A DNA stretch of 64,000 nt from Pollutimonas sp963712655 (GCA_963712655.1 CAVQIT010000007.1:62001-126000); one strand, 5' to 3'. Numbered from the stretch's first letter, positions 43,115-51,971 are shown. Notes: generated from the letters alone by a model not told the origin. Numbers and translations are program-made.

Positions 43115-43807
43115 CTAGATCAGGAAGTTCTGGTAATGCGTGAACGTCTCTCTTGAGCTTCGAATATTGTCCCGCTTGAGACGTTCTGCCTGTTCCGCCT
43201 GGCCGGCGGCCATCGCCCGCAGGATTTCCTGGTGCTGCTGCCTGCCATGTTCCGCACGGCCGGGCACAAGCACCAAGCGGCGGATCAGCACTTTGGTGCG
43301 GTCATACAGAGTTTCCATTTGTGCGGCCAGCACGGGGTTGTTGGCGGCGGCAATTGCCGCTTCACGGAAAGCGCTTACGCATTCGACATAAAAATCCAGA
43401 TCTCCGCGTTCCACCGCCTGCTTTGCCGGGAGTCCAAAGCGTTCGGACAGCTCGTCCCATGCGCCAGGCCCTGACTTCTCGGTGGCAAGACGCACGGCGA
43501 GCGCCTCCAAGACCTCCCGAACTTCGAAAAGCGAGAATATTTCTTCCGCGCCAAGGCGGGTAACAACGGCACCTCGATTGGGTATGCGCTCAATCAAGCC
43601 GCGATCCTCGAGCACACCGAACGCCTCGCGGATGCGCGGCCTGGAGACTTTGAATTCTTCAGTGAGCATGGCTTCACTTAGTTTGGAGCCGGGGGGAAGT
43701 TCCTGGTTGACGATGCGAGCGCGAAGGACTTCCACTACGTCTTCCACGGTGGCGTTTGAAGCATTGCTGCGCACTTTGGGCGGAACACCTGATTTTTTTC
43801 CTATCAT
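43115..43807 (-). CDS. GntR-family (FCD) transcriptional regulator
   Basis: This 230-residue protein has a winged helix (VVEVLRARIVNQELPPGSKLSEAMLTEEFKVSRPRIREAFGVLEDRGLIERIPNRGAVVTRL) and an FCD effector domain (EIFSLFEVREVLEALAVRLA; FYVECVSAFREAAIAAANNPVLA; RAEHGRQQHQEILRAMAAG). FCD regulators sense small organic acids. It is convergent with the carboxylase operon and probably controls it. Its own upstream region contains the short palindrome ACAATATTGT. Confidence 0.92.
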   Translation of the reverse strand: MIGKKSGVPPKVRSNASNATVEDVVEVLRARIVNQELPPGSKLSEAMLTEEFKVSRPRIREAFGVLEDRGLIERIPNRGAVVTRLGAEEIFSLFEVREVLEALAVRLATEKSGPGAWDELSERFGLPAKQAVERGDLDFYVECVSAFREAAIAAANNPVLAAQMETLYDRTKVLIRRLVLVPGRAEHGRQQHQEILRAMAAGQAEQAERLKRDNIRSSRETFTHYQNFLI

Positions 43808-44079
43808 ATGCTTCCTCTAAGAGAGCGACACTTTTATTAGCAAATTTATAAACAATATTGTAGGCAATAAAGGATGCGCCTTGTTAATTGATTTGGCGCC
43901 TCTTTTATATAGTGTGGTTCGTGCATCGCTTGACCTGCTTGGGCGGCATATAGGGGCGTCGTCAGTAAAATGGCGCAGCCGTTTCAGTCTTCATTCGGTT
44001 TCAGAGACGCTGTAACGTGCAAGCTATAATCAAGCCAGCATGCAACTCGGGGACGCAGCGTCCTCGAAAGTTCCCTGGA

Positions 44080-44877
44080 ATGAATGAGCCGACCTTGACC
44101 CAGCCTCGCACACTTTTAGATAGGCCCGCCTTCCTTCTGGCCGCAACGCCGCTGCTTATACTCCTGAGCCATTATGCGGCGGTCCTGCCTCACGAATTCA
44201 GCCATTCGATCATGGCCTGGCTGCTGGGCCTCAAGTCGGATCCTCTTGCCATCGATTGGGGCGGCACGAGCCTGCTTAACATCTTGCTGCTCATCCATGT
44301 CGACGAGAATGTGGATTATTCAACGGCGCTGGATGCGGGCAAGCACTGGCAGGTTGCGCTGGTGGCATTCGCCGGTCCTGGCCTTGCCAATGTCGGCCTG
44401 TACCTGGCGGCGCGCTTCGTCATGGCCAAACGCGTGCTGATGTCGCGTTTTGCGATTTATTGCCTGTTATGGCTGCTGTTCATGAATCTGGCCAATATGT
44501 TCGATTACGTACCCATGCGGACCTTTTCGCCATGGGATGATGTCGCCCATTTTCGCTTGGCAACCGGCGTTTCGCCTTGGGTTATCTATGTTGTCGCGGG
44601 ATATGCGGTCTTGGCGGCGATCATTGATTTCTATCGGTGTGCGCTTCCTGCAAGTCTGGATGCCAGCGGCATTCAACGACCGGTACCAAGGGCCTGCCTT
44701 CTCGTCCTCATGACAATTCTCTTGTTCGGCTACTTCGCGATTCCCGCGTTTCGGGTGCCGGATGAAATTTCCCACGTCATGGGCGGGACTTCTCTTATGA
44801 GCATTCCAGTGGTGATCTGGGCGTCATTTGCTGTTGTTGTCTGGCGGCATTCCGCTGCATCAGCGCAGTCTGCCTGA
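44080..44877 (+). CDS. Membrane protein with HEXXH motif (S2P/M50-like)
   Basis: About 265 residues from MNEPTLTQPRTLLDRPAFLL. The first membrane helix contains VLPHEFSHSIMAWLLGLK (His38, Glu39, His42), a HEXXH zinc motif inside the membrane as in site-2 proteases. A later NLANMFDYVPMRTFSPWDDVAHF could stand for the second metal-ligand region. Around six to seven helices are predicted. No partner gene is adjacent. Peptidase function is inference from the motif only. Confidence 0.6.
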   Translation: MNEPTLTQPRTLLDRPAFLLAATPLLILLSHYAAVLPHEFSHSIMAWLLGLKSDPLAIDWGGTSLLNILLLIHVDENVDYSTALDAGKHWQVALVAFAGPGLANVGLYLAARFVMAKRVLMSRFAIYCLLWLLFMNLANMFDYVPMRTFSPWDDVAHFRLATGVSPWVIYVVAGYAVLAAIIDFYRCALPASLDASGIQRPVPRACLLVLMTILLFGYFAIPAFRVPDEISHVMGGTSLMSIPVVIWASFAVVVWRHSAASAQSA

Positions 44878-44964
44878 ATTGCGATATCGATCGGCTTGGC
44901 CATCCAAGGGTCCGAGGATTGTTCATGGTGAAGCCTGGTGACCCTGGGCGGAACAACGGCTTTG

Positions 44965-45900
44965 CTATTGCTGCATAAACCTGCTTAGCCCTTCGCAGAA
45001 CACTGTTTCCGCCGGTGTCATGCGCCGTGAGCGATTCCAAAACAATGAGACATCAACAGCCGCCACGCCACTTTCCGGCGGTAGTGGCCAAATGCGACCG
45101 GCGGCCACGTCTTTCAACGCGATGCTTTCTGGAAGGCAGCCGATGCCGTATCCCGAAAAAATGAGGCGGCGAACTTCGTCTAGACTGGTTGATTCAGCGC
45201 TTATGCCGCCAGTGAATCCTTGTTGCTCACGAAAAATCGTAAGTATGGATAAACTGTCTCCTAACTGATCACTGCAGTAGGCGACATAGTCCTCCAACAA
45301 CAAATCATCTACGCTCAAGCCTAGGCGGCCAAAGAGCTTATGGTGGCGACCACAATAAATGGAATAACGGTCAGTCAGGATCTTTCGCCGTTCTAAGCGA
45401 TCGTTTTCCGTGTGGCAGATCCCAATACCGGCGGTTGCCGAATTCTGCAGGATCGCGGCAACGATATTCGCTGAACGCATTATCTCGACATTGAGTACGA
45501 CACGAGGATACGAGCAGTGAAAATCGGCCAGGAATTCGTCATACCGTTCGGAATGAATCTTCATCGCCAGAATCCTGACAATTCCCGTGACATCGGAATC
45601 CCGGTCCTCCAGTCCTGACTCCAAGCTGGACATACGCCCATAGATATCGCTGGCAACCTCGTAGACTTCTTGGCCGGCACGTGTTGGAGCGAAGCTGTTA
45701 CCTCGCCTACTGATAAGCGTGCACTCCAATGTTTCCTCCAGCCTCTTGAGCGCCTGACTCACAGCGGGCTGCGTAACATGCAATCGTATTGCCGCTTTAC
45801 TGAAACTTCTTTCCTGAACGATTACGATAAACGTTCGAAGCAGATTCCAATCAAGGCGATCATGTATGAGTTGACGCCTTTGATTGAACGATTGAGACAT
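44965..45900 (-). CDS. LysR-family transcriptional regulator
   Basis: About 311 residues from MSQSFNQRRQLIHDRLDWNLLRTFIVIVQERSFSKAAIRLHVTQPAVSQALKRLEETLECTLISRRGNSFAPTRAG, a LysR helix-turn-helix. The rest is the periplasmic-binding-like effector domain. ATG 45900 is favoured by an AAGG upstream; the frame is open further. It may regulate the amidohydrolase/Bug pair downstream of 46248 on the same strand, since no other gene is divergent from it. Confidence 0.9.
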   Translation of the reverse strand: MSQSFNQRRQLIHDRLDWNLLRTFIVIVQERSFSKAAIRLHVTQPAVSQALKRLEETLECTLISRRGNSFAPTRAGQEVYEVASDIYGRMSSLESGLEDRDSDVTGIVRILAMKIHSERYDEFLADFHCSYPRVVLNVEIMRSANIVAAILQNSATAGIGICHTENDRLERRKILTDRYSIYCGRHHKLFGRLGLSVDDLLLEDYVAYCSDQLGDSLSILTIFREQQGFTGGISAESTSLDEVRRLIFSGYGIGCLPESIALKDVAAGRIWPLPPESGVAAVDVSLFWNRSRRMTPAETVFCEGLSRFMQQ

Positions 45901-46013
45901 CGTGTCCGCCTTGTGAGTGACTGAGACTTTGTATTTTCGCCTATCAAAGCCAAAGCGGAAAGGCTTGCGGAACGCTGACCAAGGCCTTCCGCAGTCTCTT
46001 GCATCCACAAACT

Positions 46014-46244
46014 TCAGGTGGAACGTGAAAAGCGGTCATCAATTTGGTGAGATAACAATAGGCCAGTGAAATCCGCCCGGGTCAGCGTTCGCCCGGCGCT
46101 TTTTGGCGTGGGGGTTTTGTCTGCGGGTTCCAATAGCCGCGTGAACATATTCGGTATTGGACAACATAAGCATCGAAGACCCTCGTGCAATTGACTTAGC
46201 ACAAGATCCATTTCCTCCGACGAGCGCATCGTACTGGGCCGCAT
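46014..46244 (-). CDS. Hypothetical short ORF after the amidohydrolase
   Basis: A 76-codon frame (MRPSTMRSSEEMDLVLSQLHEGLRC...) starts four bases after the amidohydrolase stop with GGGGAA ten bases upstream. No similarity is recognised and the composition is ordinary. It may be translated by coupling or be chance. Confidence 0.25.
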   Translation of the reverse strand: MRPSTMRSSEEMDLVLSQLHEGLRCLCCPIPNMFTRLLEPADKTPTPKSAGRTLTRADFTGLLLSHQIDDRFSRST

Positions 46245-46247
46245 GAT

Positions 46248-47435
46248 CTAGATTCCCCTGAATTGGACGCCCGATTTGTAAACGGCTTCCACGTTCCTAA
46301 GATTTCGTACATCCGAGACAGGGTCACCGGCGAGCGCGATGAAGTCTGCGTACTTGCCGACAGTCAGCGACCCAACGTTGTCTTCTACCTGGCACGCCTT
46401 TGCAGCGTTCAAGGTCGCAGCCATCAATGCTTGAATGTTACTGGCACCGTGCTCGACTACCTTTTCCACTTCATAATGCATTAATCCGTGGAGAGAATCC
46501 GTTCCAACAGCCAGATTGCATGTCGATTGAATCAAGCGGCATAGATGCTCGGTGGCCGCTTCCCGTGCCGCCAACACCCTTTCTTTGATAATTGGATTTT
46601 TAAAATCAGACCGTTCGATCCCTTCCGGGTGATATAGAATTCCGAAGGTTGCAATGACCCAAAGCTCTCGCTTTATCAGCCGATCCAGCTGTGCCTCGCT
46701 GATGAATGCACCGTGCTCGATAGTTCGCACGCCGGCATCTATACAGTAATCAAGCCCTGTTCCACCATGGGCGTGTGCTGCTACGTATGTCCCATGCCGT
46801 TCCGCTTCTTGCACCGCAACGGATATTTCCTCAAACGTGAAGGGACAGGCATGTATGGACTTTCCCGCGGTGCTGCTCGAGCCGCCCGTCGCGAAAAGTT
46901 TAATGAAGTCCGCGCCATTCGCAAAATTCTGCCTGACGTGCTTTCTTACTTCATCGACGCCGTCGGACGGACGAGTGGTCACGCCGTGGCTATGCGACGC
47001 CGTTATACCGAGAGTTGCGACGATCATCCGCGGCCCATTAATAAGGCCAGAGTTGATGGCATTCTTGAAATCGACATCGATGCCGGCCTCTTCTCCCATC
47101 ACGCGAATCGTTGTCACGCCGGAAATCATATCTTTGAGAATATTGGGCGTGCTGCGCAGTACATTGAGTTGAGGCCTGAGCCTTTTCTGCGCCCCTTGAT
47201 TGCCATCGCCAGGAACAAGTGAAATATGCGTATGCGCATTGATGAGTCCTGGCATAACGTATCGATCGCTCAGATCCAGAATTTCAACATCGCCCGTGAC
47301 GTGTCGGAATTTATCGTCGGGACCCACATCAACGATGAGACCATCTTCGATCATCAAGGCACCGCCATGCAGCAGGGGCGAACCGGTTCCATCGAAAAGA
47401 GCTTTAGTCTTGACTAGCTTATACATGTTTGGCAA
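46248..47435 (-). CDS. Amidohydrolase (imidazolonepropionase/prolidase-like)
   Basis: This 395-residue TIM-barrel protein has a composite beta-domain start (KTKALFDGTGSPLLHGGALMIEDGLIVDVG), the metal motif VMPGLINAHTHISL, a likely metal-ligand Lys in GADFIKLFATGG, then AHAHGGTGLDYCIDAGVRTIEHGAF and AVGTDSLHG. The family hydrolyses amides, cyclic ureas or dipeptides. A TTG at 47435 with AAGGA six bases upstream is the favoured start; ATG 47426 is the alternative. It is 109 bases downstream of a Bug receptor gene on the same strand, so the receptor may import its substrate. Confidence 0.87.
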   Translation of the reverse strand: MPNMYKLVKTKALFDGTGSPLLHGGALMIEDGLIVDVGPDDKFRHVTGDVEILDLSDRYVMPGLINAHTHISLVPGDGNQGAQKRLRPQLNVLRSTPNILKDMISGVTTIRVMGEEAGIDVDFKNAINSGLINGPRMIVATLGITASHSHGVTTRPSDGVDEVRKHVRQNFANGADFIKLFATGGSSSTAGKSIHACPFTFEEISVAVQEAERHGTYVAAHAHGGTGLDYCIDAGVRTIEHGAFISEAQLDRLIKRELWVIATFGILYHPEGIERSDFKNPIIKERVLAAREAATEHLCRLIQSTCNLAVGTDSLHGLMHYEVEKVVEHGASNIQALMAATLNAAKACQVEDNVGSLTVGKYADFIALAGDPVSDVRNLRNVEAVYKSGVQFRGI

Positions 47436-47544
47436 AACAATTCCTTGGTTACGGACTTTTTAACGGAATCCGTTATCAATCTATAAAAACAGAGTCACTT
47501 CCGGCGTACGTATGCGATACGTAACTCTCATTAACGAGGCGGTT

Positions 47545-48510
47545 TCAGTCCCCTTGGTATCCGCTTGCTTCAACCATGGGCTTAAGCGCCTCACGCTCCT
47601 CCCTGAGAGAATTCGCAAACTCGTCGCTGCCCTGGGGACTTAGCAATATGCCCATCTCGGCCAATTTACCGCCTAGCGCCGCATCGTCTTTCATTTCCGC
47701 AATAGCTGTTTCGATGGATTTGATGATGGCCGCAGGCGTTCCGGCTGGCGCCCACAAACCAAATGAGAATGAACGATAGGCCGACATTCCGCTCTCGCGG
47801 AATGTGGGTACATCAGGGATCAACGGCAGGCGCTCATCCGTCGTAACGGCAAGAACTCTTGCTCTGCCTGCTTTATGCAGCGATATGAACGCGCCATCCG
47901 CAGCGGCCGGAAGATGTCCGCCAAGAAGATCGGTTACTAACGGACCGCCGCCGCCTGGATACGGCACCGGAGTAAAGGAGATGCCCGACTCATGGCCGAG
48001 GCCGACGATGCCAATGTGCGGGGCGCCGCCAAGTGACACGACGCCTACCATAGGCAGAATCTGCCCGGCCTTTACGGCAGAGAGGTATTCGGCGAGAGTT
48101 TTTGCCGGCGAATCATTACTGACAGCGAGCGCCCCTGGCACTATTGCTATTCGCGATACGGGAATGAAATCCTTTTCGACGTCGTACGGTAGCTTGCGTT
48201 TGGTATGTGCAAAAAGGGTAAACGCAGTGGATGGGTCGAACAAGAACGTTGTTCCGTCAGGGCGGGCACGCTTTGCGGCAACAGCGGCAATCAGCGTGCT
48301 TGCGCCTGGTTTGTTCTCGACAATGACGGTCTTTTTCAACGCCGCGGCAACCTTTTCGGCAGTGGCTCTTGCGACGGTGTCAATGGGACCGCCTGGCCCA
48401 AAACCAACAATAAACCTGATCGTGTCTTTAGACTGAGCGGATGCTATGTTGGCATATCCTGCTACTGCCAGCATGCAGGCGGATCCTACAATCAGACTGC
48501 GACGTTTCAT
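47545..48510 (-). CDS. Bug/TctC-family periplasmic solute receptor
   Basis: About 321 residues from MKRRSLIVGSACMLAVAGYANIASAQ, a signal peptide. AGGG lies five bases before ATG 48510. The mature part shows TIRFIVGFGPGGPIDTVARATAEKVAAALKKTVIVENKPGASTLIAAVAAKRARPDGTTFLF, the tripartite tricarboxylate receptor pattern. It precedes the amidohydrolase gene on the same strand. Its cargo is unknown. Confidence 0.9.
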   Translation of the reverse strand: MKRRSLIVGSACMLAVAGYANIASAQSKDTIRFIVGFGPGGPIDTVARATAEKVAAALKKTVIVENKPGASTLIAAVAAKRARPDGTTFLFDPSTAFTLFAHTKRKLPYDVEKDFIPVSRIAIVPGALAVSNDSPAKTLAEYLSAVKAGQILPMVGVVSLGGAPHIGIVGLGHESGISFTPVPYPGGGGPLVTDLLGGHLPAAADGAFISLHKAGRARVLAVTTDERLPLIPDVPTFRESGMSAYRSFSFGLWAPAGTPAAIIKSIETAIAEMKDDAALGGKLAEMGILLSPQGSDEFANSLREEREALKPMVEASGYQGD

Positions 48511-48648
48511 ATAAACCCTGGAAAGTTGATTGTTTGAATTGATGCGATCACCGCACAGTTGCCAACTGCCATACGAAGCGTAAATCAGAGGAATGCTTGC
48601 TGCGCTTGGCGTTGCCGGCAGAATGACCAATCATATTTACCATCCCGG

Positions 48649-48676
48649 TTGACGGCAAATTTCCATTTCTTATAGT
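48649..48676 (+). promoter_or_regulatory. Sigma-70 promoter candidate for an intergenic transcript
   Basis: TTGACG (48649-48654), 16 bases and TATAGT (48671-48676) face a gene-free stretch that ends at a strong terminator. The predicted start is near 48683. Confidence 0.5.
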
Positions 48677-48682
48677 CCACAT

Positions 48683-48834
48683 TACTATTTTTTATTTCGA
48701 TACTGGTTGCGTAGCAATTGCCAATCATCTCGCGCAAGGCGAAAACGGCCGAGGCTATCGGCTATGTCATGAATCTTTGGGGGCGGGCGATGAACCAAGA
48801 CCGCCAGTCTCTGTGAGGGGCTGGCGGTCTTTTT
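48683..48834 (+). ncRNA. Candidate small RNA of ~150 nt
   Basis: A promoter-like pair and a strong intrinsic terminator bracket this segment, which lies between two minus-strand genes and holds no ORF above 15 codons. The only small frame (48769-48816) overlaps the terminator stem. A free-standing transcript is therefore likely. Its family and targets are not recognised. Confidence 0.45.
48799..48834 (+). terminator. Strong intrinsic terminator
   Basis: GACCGCCAG (48799-48807) pairs with CTGGCGGTC (48821-48829) around a 13-base loop and is followed by TTTTT. The T-run is on the plus strand only, so it ends plus-strand transcription. Confidence 0.85.
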
Positions 48835-48893
48835 GGCGTTTTCCTTACCCGGCCAACAGGGGCATGGCTGGAATCACGCTTCGTGATTGTTAG

Positions 48894-49088
48894 CTAGTTG
48901 GGAGGATTTCCCTCTTGCATATTTTTTTTGATTTGCTCGCGAAGTTCGGGCGTATCTTTGTGGCCGTGAACAGCCATGGCGTGTTGTGTTGCGGCTTCCA
49001 TCAACTCCTCCTCGCTGTCTGCGGATATCGCTATTGAGCAGTTCATTTCGCTCGGCATGTTGCGGCAGTCAATATGTTTGCGTGTCAT
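48894..49088 (-). CDS. DUF1059 small protein
   Basis: 64 residues: MTRKHIDCRNMPSEMNCSIAISADSEEELMEAATQHAMAVHGHKDTPELREQIKKNMQ. The CR-x-MPSEMNC and AVHGHKDTPELR parts are typical of the DUF1059 family, whose role is not known. Conserved cysteines and histidines may bind metal. It is monocistronic. Confidence 0.85.
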   Translation of the reverse strand: MTRKHIDCRNMPSEMNCSIAISADSEEELMEAATQHAMAVHGHKDTPELREQIKKNMQEGNPPN

Positions 49089-49463
49089 AGTGCCTCCTGA
49101 TATTTGGCTTTCTGATGCGTAGCTGCATACCTTCTTGGTATTCTAGATCTAGTGATTATCTTTAGATAACCTGCATGTTGTATCTTTTGTAATGGAAGTC
49201 TTCCGTTCTTCAATCCGCAAAAATAGGGTGTGCAAGCAATCAGTTCATGACAAGCTCAATCTTGTGCCTGAGCAGCTTTGCGGATAGCTCGTAACTGATC
49301 ATGATGTCCAGTTAACTGTGTTGATATACAGTGATTGGACAGACAATTGATATATTGAGACGACCGTTCAAGGCAGCTTGCGCGATCTGTTCGGATATAG
49401 GTGGCAATGGCCTGCGGGGGCCAGAGCACAAGGCAAAAAAATTATGCTATAGTTTCGTGCTTT
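49089..49463. other. Gene-free stretch before tRNA-Met
   Basis: About 375 bases with no convincing ORF. It must hold the promoter of DUF1059 (minus) and, at its right end, the tRNA promoter (TATAGT at 49448-49453). No repeats or attachment-site copies were noticed. Confidence 0.6.
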
Positions 49464-49540
49464 GGCGCATTAGCTCAGCCGGTTAGAGCGACGGAATCAT
49501 AATCCGCAGGTCCCCTGTTCGAATCAGGGATGCGCCACCA
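49464..49540 (+). tRNA. tRNA-Met (anticodon CAT)
   Basis: A 77-base cloverleaf: acceptor GGCGCAT pairs with ATGCGCC, the D-arm is TAGCTCAGCCGGTTAGAGC, the anticodon loop contains CAT, the T-loop is GTTCGAATC and CCA is encoded. The elongator Met identity is likely; Ile-CAT (lysidine-modified) is the alternative. A strong terminator follows. Confidence 0.9.
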
Positions 49541-49547
49541 AGAATGT

Positions 49548-49586
49548 AAGCCCCTGATTTTTTTGATAAAAAATCAGGGGCTTTTT
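49548..49586 (+). terminator. Strong intrinsic terminator after tRNA-Met
   Basis: AAGCCCCTGATTTTTT (49548-49563) pairs fully with AAAAAATCAGGGGCTT (49568-49583) and a T-run follows: a 16-bp stem with a 4-base loop. Confidence 0.92.
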
Positions 49587-49758
49587 CATTAAGTGATCCG
49601 GTTAGTGATCCGGTCGTATGCATCGCCTGCCCAATCTGTGGAAATCGCCACGGTATTTATTACTTTCGCGTCAACGCAAGTCCAAAAGCAGCACAGAGAC
49701 GGGCCTCGCGCCCGCCTCGGTCGCCGTGCATATCCGTTATGGAGATGCGTGGCAGAGT

Positions 49759-49837
49759 ACTGCCCATTGCTCAGCCAAGATCGAATCAAAACAAAAGGCC
49801 CCACCTTTTGGCGGGGCCTTGCTGCCGAATGGGCAGT
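49759..49837. other. Nested hairpin structure upstream of a small lipoprotein gene
   Basis: An outer 10-bp perfect stem, ACTGCCCATT (49759-49768) with AATGGGCAGT (49828-49837), encloses an inner stem AAGGCCCC (49795-49802) with GGGGCCTT (49813-49820). It lies about 120 bases before the lipoprotein start. It could be a leader structure, a terminator (no T-run) or part of a small RNA. The rest of 49587-49957 shows nothing else. Confidence 0.6.
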
Positions 49838-49957
49838 GGGCGCTATGCACAAGCGTAGTGCCTGATCAACTACCGCGAAGGGTAGTTATGCTGCCTTCCG
49901 GCAGTAAGATAAAAGTAATCCTGAAATTTTACGGTTGCAAGTAGGGGTAAATACCAT

Positions 49958-50116
49958 ATGAAATGTGTTTCAAGCCTAGTGCTGGTCTTGCTTCTACTAT
50001 TAAGTGCCTGCGCGGGCCGGCCGGGGCACGACGGCTCCTCTACGCCGTCGCGTTCCGGGGTGGAGGTATACGGCACCATCGATACTGGAATAGGCTCGCA
50101 ACGCATTTCACGATGA
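49958..50116 (+). CDS. Small lipoprotein (52 aa)
   Basis: The frame reads MKCVSSLVLVLLLLLSACAGRPG... and ends ...GVEVYGTIDTGIGSQRISR. The lipobox LSAC gives a lipoprotein with a mature part of about 35 residues. TAGGGG precedes the ATG. GVEVYGTIDTGIG resembles the first strand of Burkholderiales porins (VTLYGxxDxG), but the protein is far too short to be a porin. Its last 9 bases overlap the convergent gene's end. It is an outer-envelope protein of unknown role. Confidence 0.68.
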   Translation: MKCVSSLVLVLLLLLSACAGRPGHDGSSTPSRSGVEVYGTIDTGIGSQRISR

Positions 50117-51805
50117 CAGCGCCGCGTGGGTTTTGTTGGCATCGCTGGCGTCCTCGGGCATAGGGCTGTTGGTATTGCCCGATAGCGCCGCGCTCAGGCT
50201 GTACAGGGGTGCGAAGGATTCGGCCTGGGCCATGGGCCAGGCGGTCCGGAATATGGTCTGGCGGAATTTGCCTTCCAGCAGTTCGCCCTTTTCCAAATCG
50301 GGGAACAGGGCCGACAGCACGCGGACTTCGCCATTGGCGATGCGTTTGGCAATGTGGTGGGGGCGCAGTTCGTCGGGGTGCTGCAGGCCCGCGGCCCCAA
50401 GTAGTTCGGCCAGCGCTTTCAATGTGTTGCGATGAAAACTGGCCACCCGCAGCGATTTGTCGCTGACGACCAGGGCTTTTTGACGTTGCGGGTCTTGGGT
50501 GGTGACGCCGGTGGGGCATTTCCCGGTGTGGCAGGCTTGCGCTTGTATGCAGCCAATGGCAAACATGAAACCGCGGGCGCTGTTGCACCAGTCCGCGCCC
50601 AGGGCCATGACCCGCGCCATATCGAAGGCGCTGATTATCTTGCCGGAAGCGCCCAGCTTGATTTGTTCGCGCAGGCCGATGCCGACCAGCGTGTTGTGCA
50701 CCAGGCGCAGCGCCTCGCGCAGCGGAGTGCCGACATGATCGACGAATTCGATGGGAGCGGCGCCCGTGCCGCCTTCGGCGCCGTCGACCACAATGAAGTC
50801 CGGGGTTATGCCGGTTTTAAGCATCGCTTTGGCGATCGCGAACCATTCCCAGGGATGGCCGATGCACAATTTGAAGCCCACCGGCTTGCCGCCGGACAGT
50901 TCCCGCAAGCGGGCGACAAACTCCATGAGTTCTATCGGCGTGGTGAATGCGCTATGCCGGGCGGGGGAGTTGCAGTCTTGCCATGCCGGAACACCGCGTG
51001 CTTCGGCAATTTCAGGGGTGACTTTCGGGCCCGGCAGTATGCCGCCGTGGCCCGGCTTGGCGCCTTGCGACAGCTTGATTTCTATCATTTTGACGCTGTC
51101 CTGCCGGGCGCGCTGCGCAAAGATTTCTTCGGAAAATTTTCCCTTGCCATCGCTGCAGCCGAAATAGCCCGAGCCTATGTTCCAGATAAGCGAGCCTTTG
51201 TGCTCCAAGTGGTAGCGGCTTATGCCGCCTTCGCCGGTGTCGTGGGCGAAGTTCTCCAGCAAGGCGCCTTTGTTCAATGCGAGTATGGCGTTGCCGGACA
51301 GGGCGCCGAAGCTCATGGCGGAAATGTTCAGCGCCGATAAGGAATAGGGCTGGGTACAGTCCGGTCCGCCGACCATGATGCGGAAGTCGCTGTTTTCCGG
51401 ATGAGAGGGCTCCATGGAATGGTTGATCCATTCGTAGTCGCTGCGATAGACATCGTACTGGGTGCCGAAAGGGCGCTTGTCGATTTCCTGCTTGGCGCGC
51501 TGATACACAAGCGAGCGGTCCACGCGCGTAAAGGGCAGGGCGTCGTTATCGGCTTCAATGAAATATTGCCGCATTTCGGGGCGGATGAATTCAAAGAAGA
51601 AGCGCAGGTTGCCGATTACGGGATAGTTGCGGCGGATGGCGTGGCGTGTTTGGCGCAGATCCCACACCCCCAGCACTGTCAGTCCGGCAAAGACCAGGGC
51701 CAGGATCAGCCACCAGTTACTCGAAGCCAGCCCGAGTCCCAGGCAAAGCACGGTACCTGCGATGGCAAGGTAAAAAGCGGTGTGGCGTGTCAGAAGGTGA
51801 TCCAT
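50108..51805 (-). CDS. FMN-binding glutamate-synthase-like protein
   Basis: About 565 residues from MDHLLTRHTAFYLAIAG. Two N-terminal membrane helices are followed by a glutamate synthase central/FMN domain: LNISAMSFGALSGNAILALNKGALLENFAHDTGEGGISRYH, KMIEIKLSQGAKPGHGGILPGPKVTPEIAEARG, DFIVVDGAEGGTGAAPIEF, and the cysteines of CIQAQACHTGKCPTGV for an Fe-S cluster. It lacks the glutaminase and the C-terminal domains of GltB, so it is the stand-alone FMN-binding kind. Its substrate is unknown. ATG 51805 has AGGA upstream. Confidence 0.9.
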   Translation of the reverse strand: MDHLLTRHTAFYLAIAGTVLCLGLGLASSNWWLILALVFAGLTVLGVWDLRQTRHAIRRNYPVIGNLRFFFEFIRPEMRQYFIEADNDALPFTRVDRSLVYQRAKQEIDKRPFGTQYDVYRSDYEWINHSMEPSHPENSDFRIMVGGPDCTQPYSLSALNISAMSFGALSGNAILALNKGALLENFAHDTGEGGISRYHLEHKGSLIWNIGSGYFGCSDGKGKFSEEIFAQRARQDSVKMIEIKLSQGAKPGHGGILPGPKVTPEIAEARGVPAWQDCNSPARHSAFTTPIELMEFVARLRELSGGKPVGFKLCIGHPWEWFAIAKAMLKTGITPDFIVVDGAEGGTGAAPIEFVDHVGTPLREALRLVHNTLVGIGLREQIKLGASGKIISAFDMARVMALGADWCNSARGFMFAIGCIQAQACHTGKCPTGVTTQDPQRQKALVVSDKSLRVASFHRNTLKALAELLGAAGLQHPDELRPHHIAKRIANGEVRVLSALFPDLEKGELLEGKFRQTIFRTAWPMAQAESFAPLYSLSAALSGNTNSPMPEDASDANKTHAALSS

Positions 51806-51897
51806 TGGCGTCCTTTTGTTTCTTGTTGCATCCGGAACCATACCAGACCTTTATGAAATGCGGACGGTAAAACCGGTAAAATCCTGCTTTTCCGCCA

Positions 51898-51952
51898 GCA
51901 AGGACGACCTTGCCGCCTGGGCTGTTTGAGGCGAACGTTTGGGGACGGCCTC
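51898..51952 (+). promoter_or_regulatory. Guanidine-II (mini-ykkC) riboswitch
   Basis: Two hairpins with ACGR loops: GCAAGG-ACGA-CCTTGC (51898-51913) and GGGG-ACGG-CCTC (51941-51952), 27 bases apart. Tandem ACGR hairpins 7-40 bases apart, the second just before the Shine-Dalgarno, define the guanidine-II class. The downstream gene is sugE/gdx, its classical target. Guanidinium should expose the ribosome-binding site and raise expression. Confidence 0.82.
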
Positions 51953-51971
51953 TTTTCCTTGGAGAAACATC

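Noticed and set aside
48769..48816. 15-codon frame MNLWGRAMNQDRQSL before a terminator, as a possible attenuator leader peptide
   Set aside because: It has no ribosome site, only one Trp, and no plus-strand biosynthetic gene follows the terminator.
49541..49640. Possible integration site downstream of tRNA-Met
   Set aside because: No integrase and no second copy of the tRNA 3' end was found; the short repeat GTGATCCGGT is too small to be an attachment site.
49958..50116. Truncated porin
   Set aside because: Although YGTIDTG resembles a porin strand, the lipobox and clean stop at 52 residues make a small lipoprotein more likely than a broken porin.
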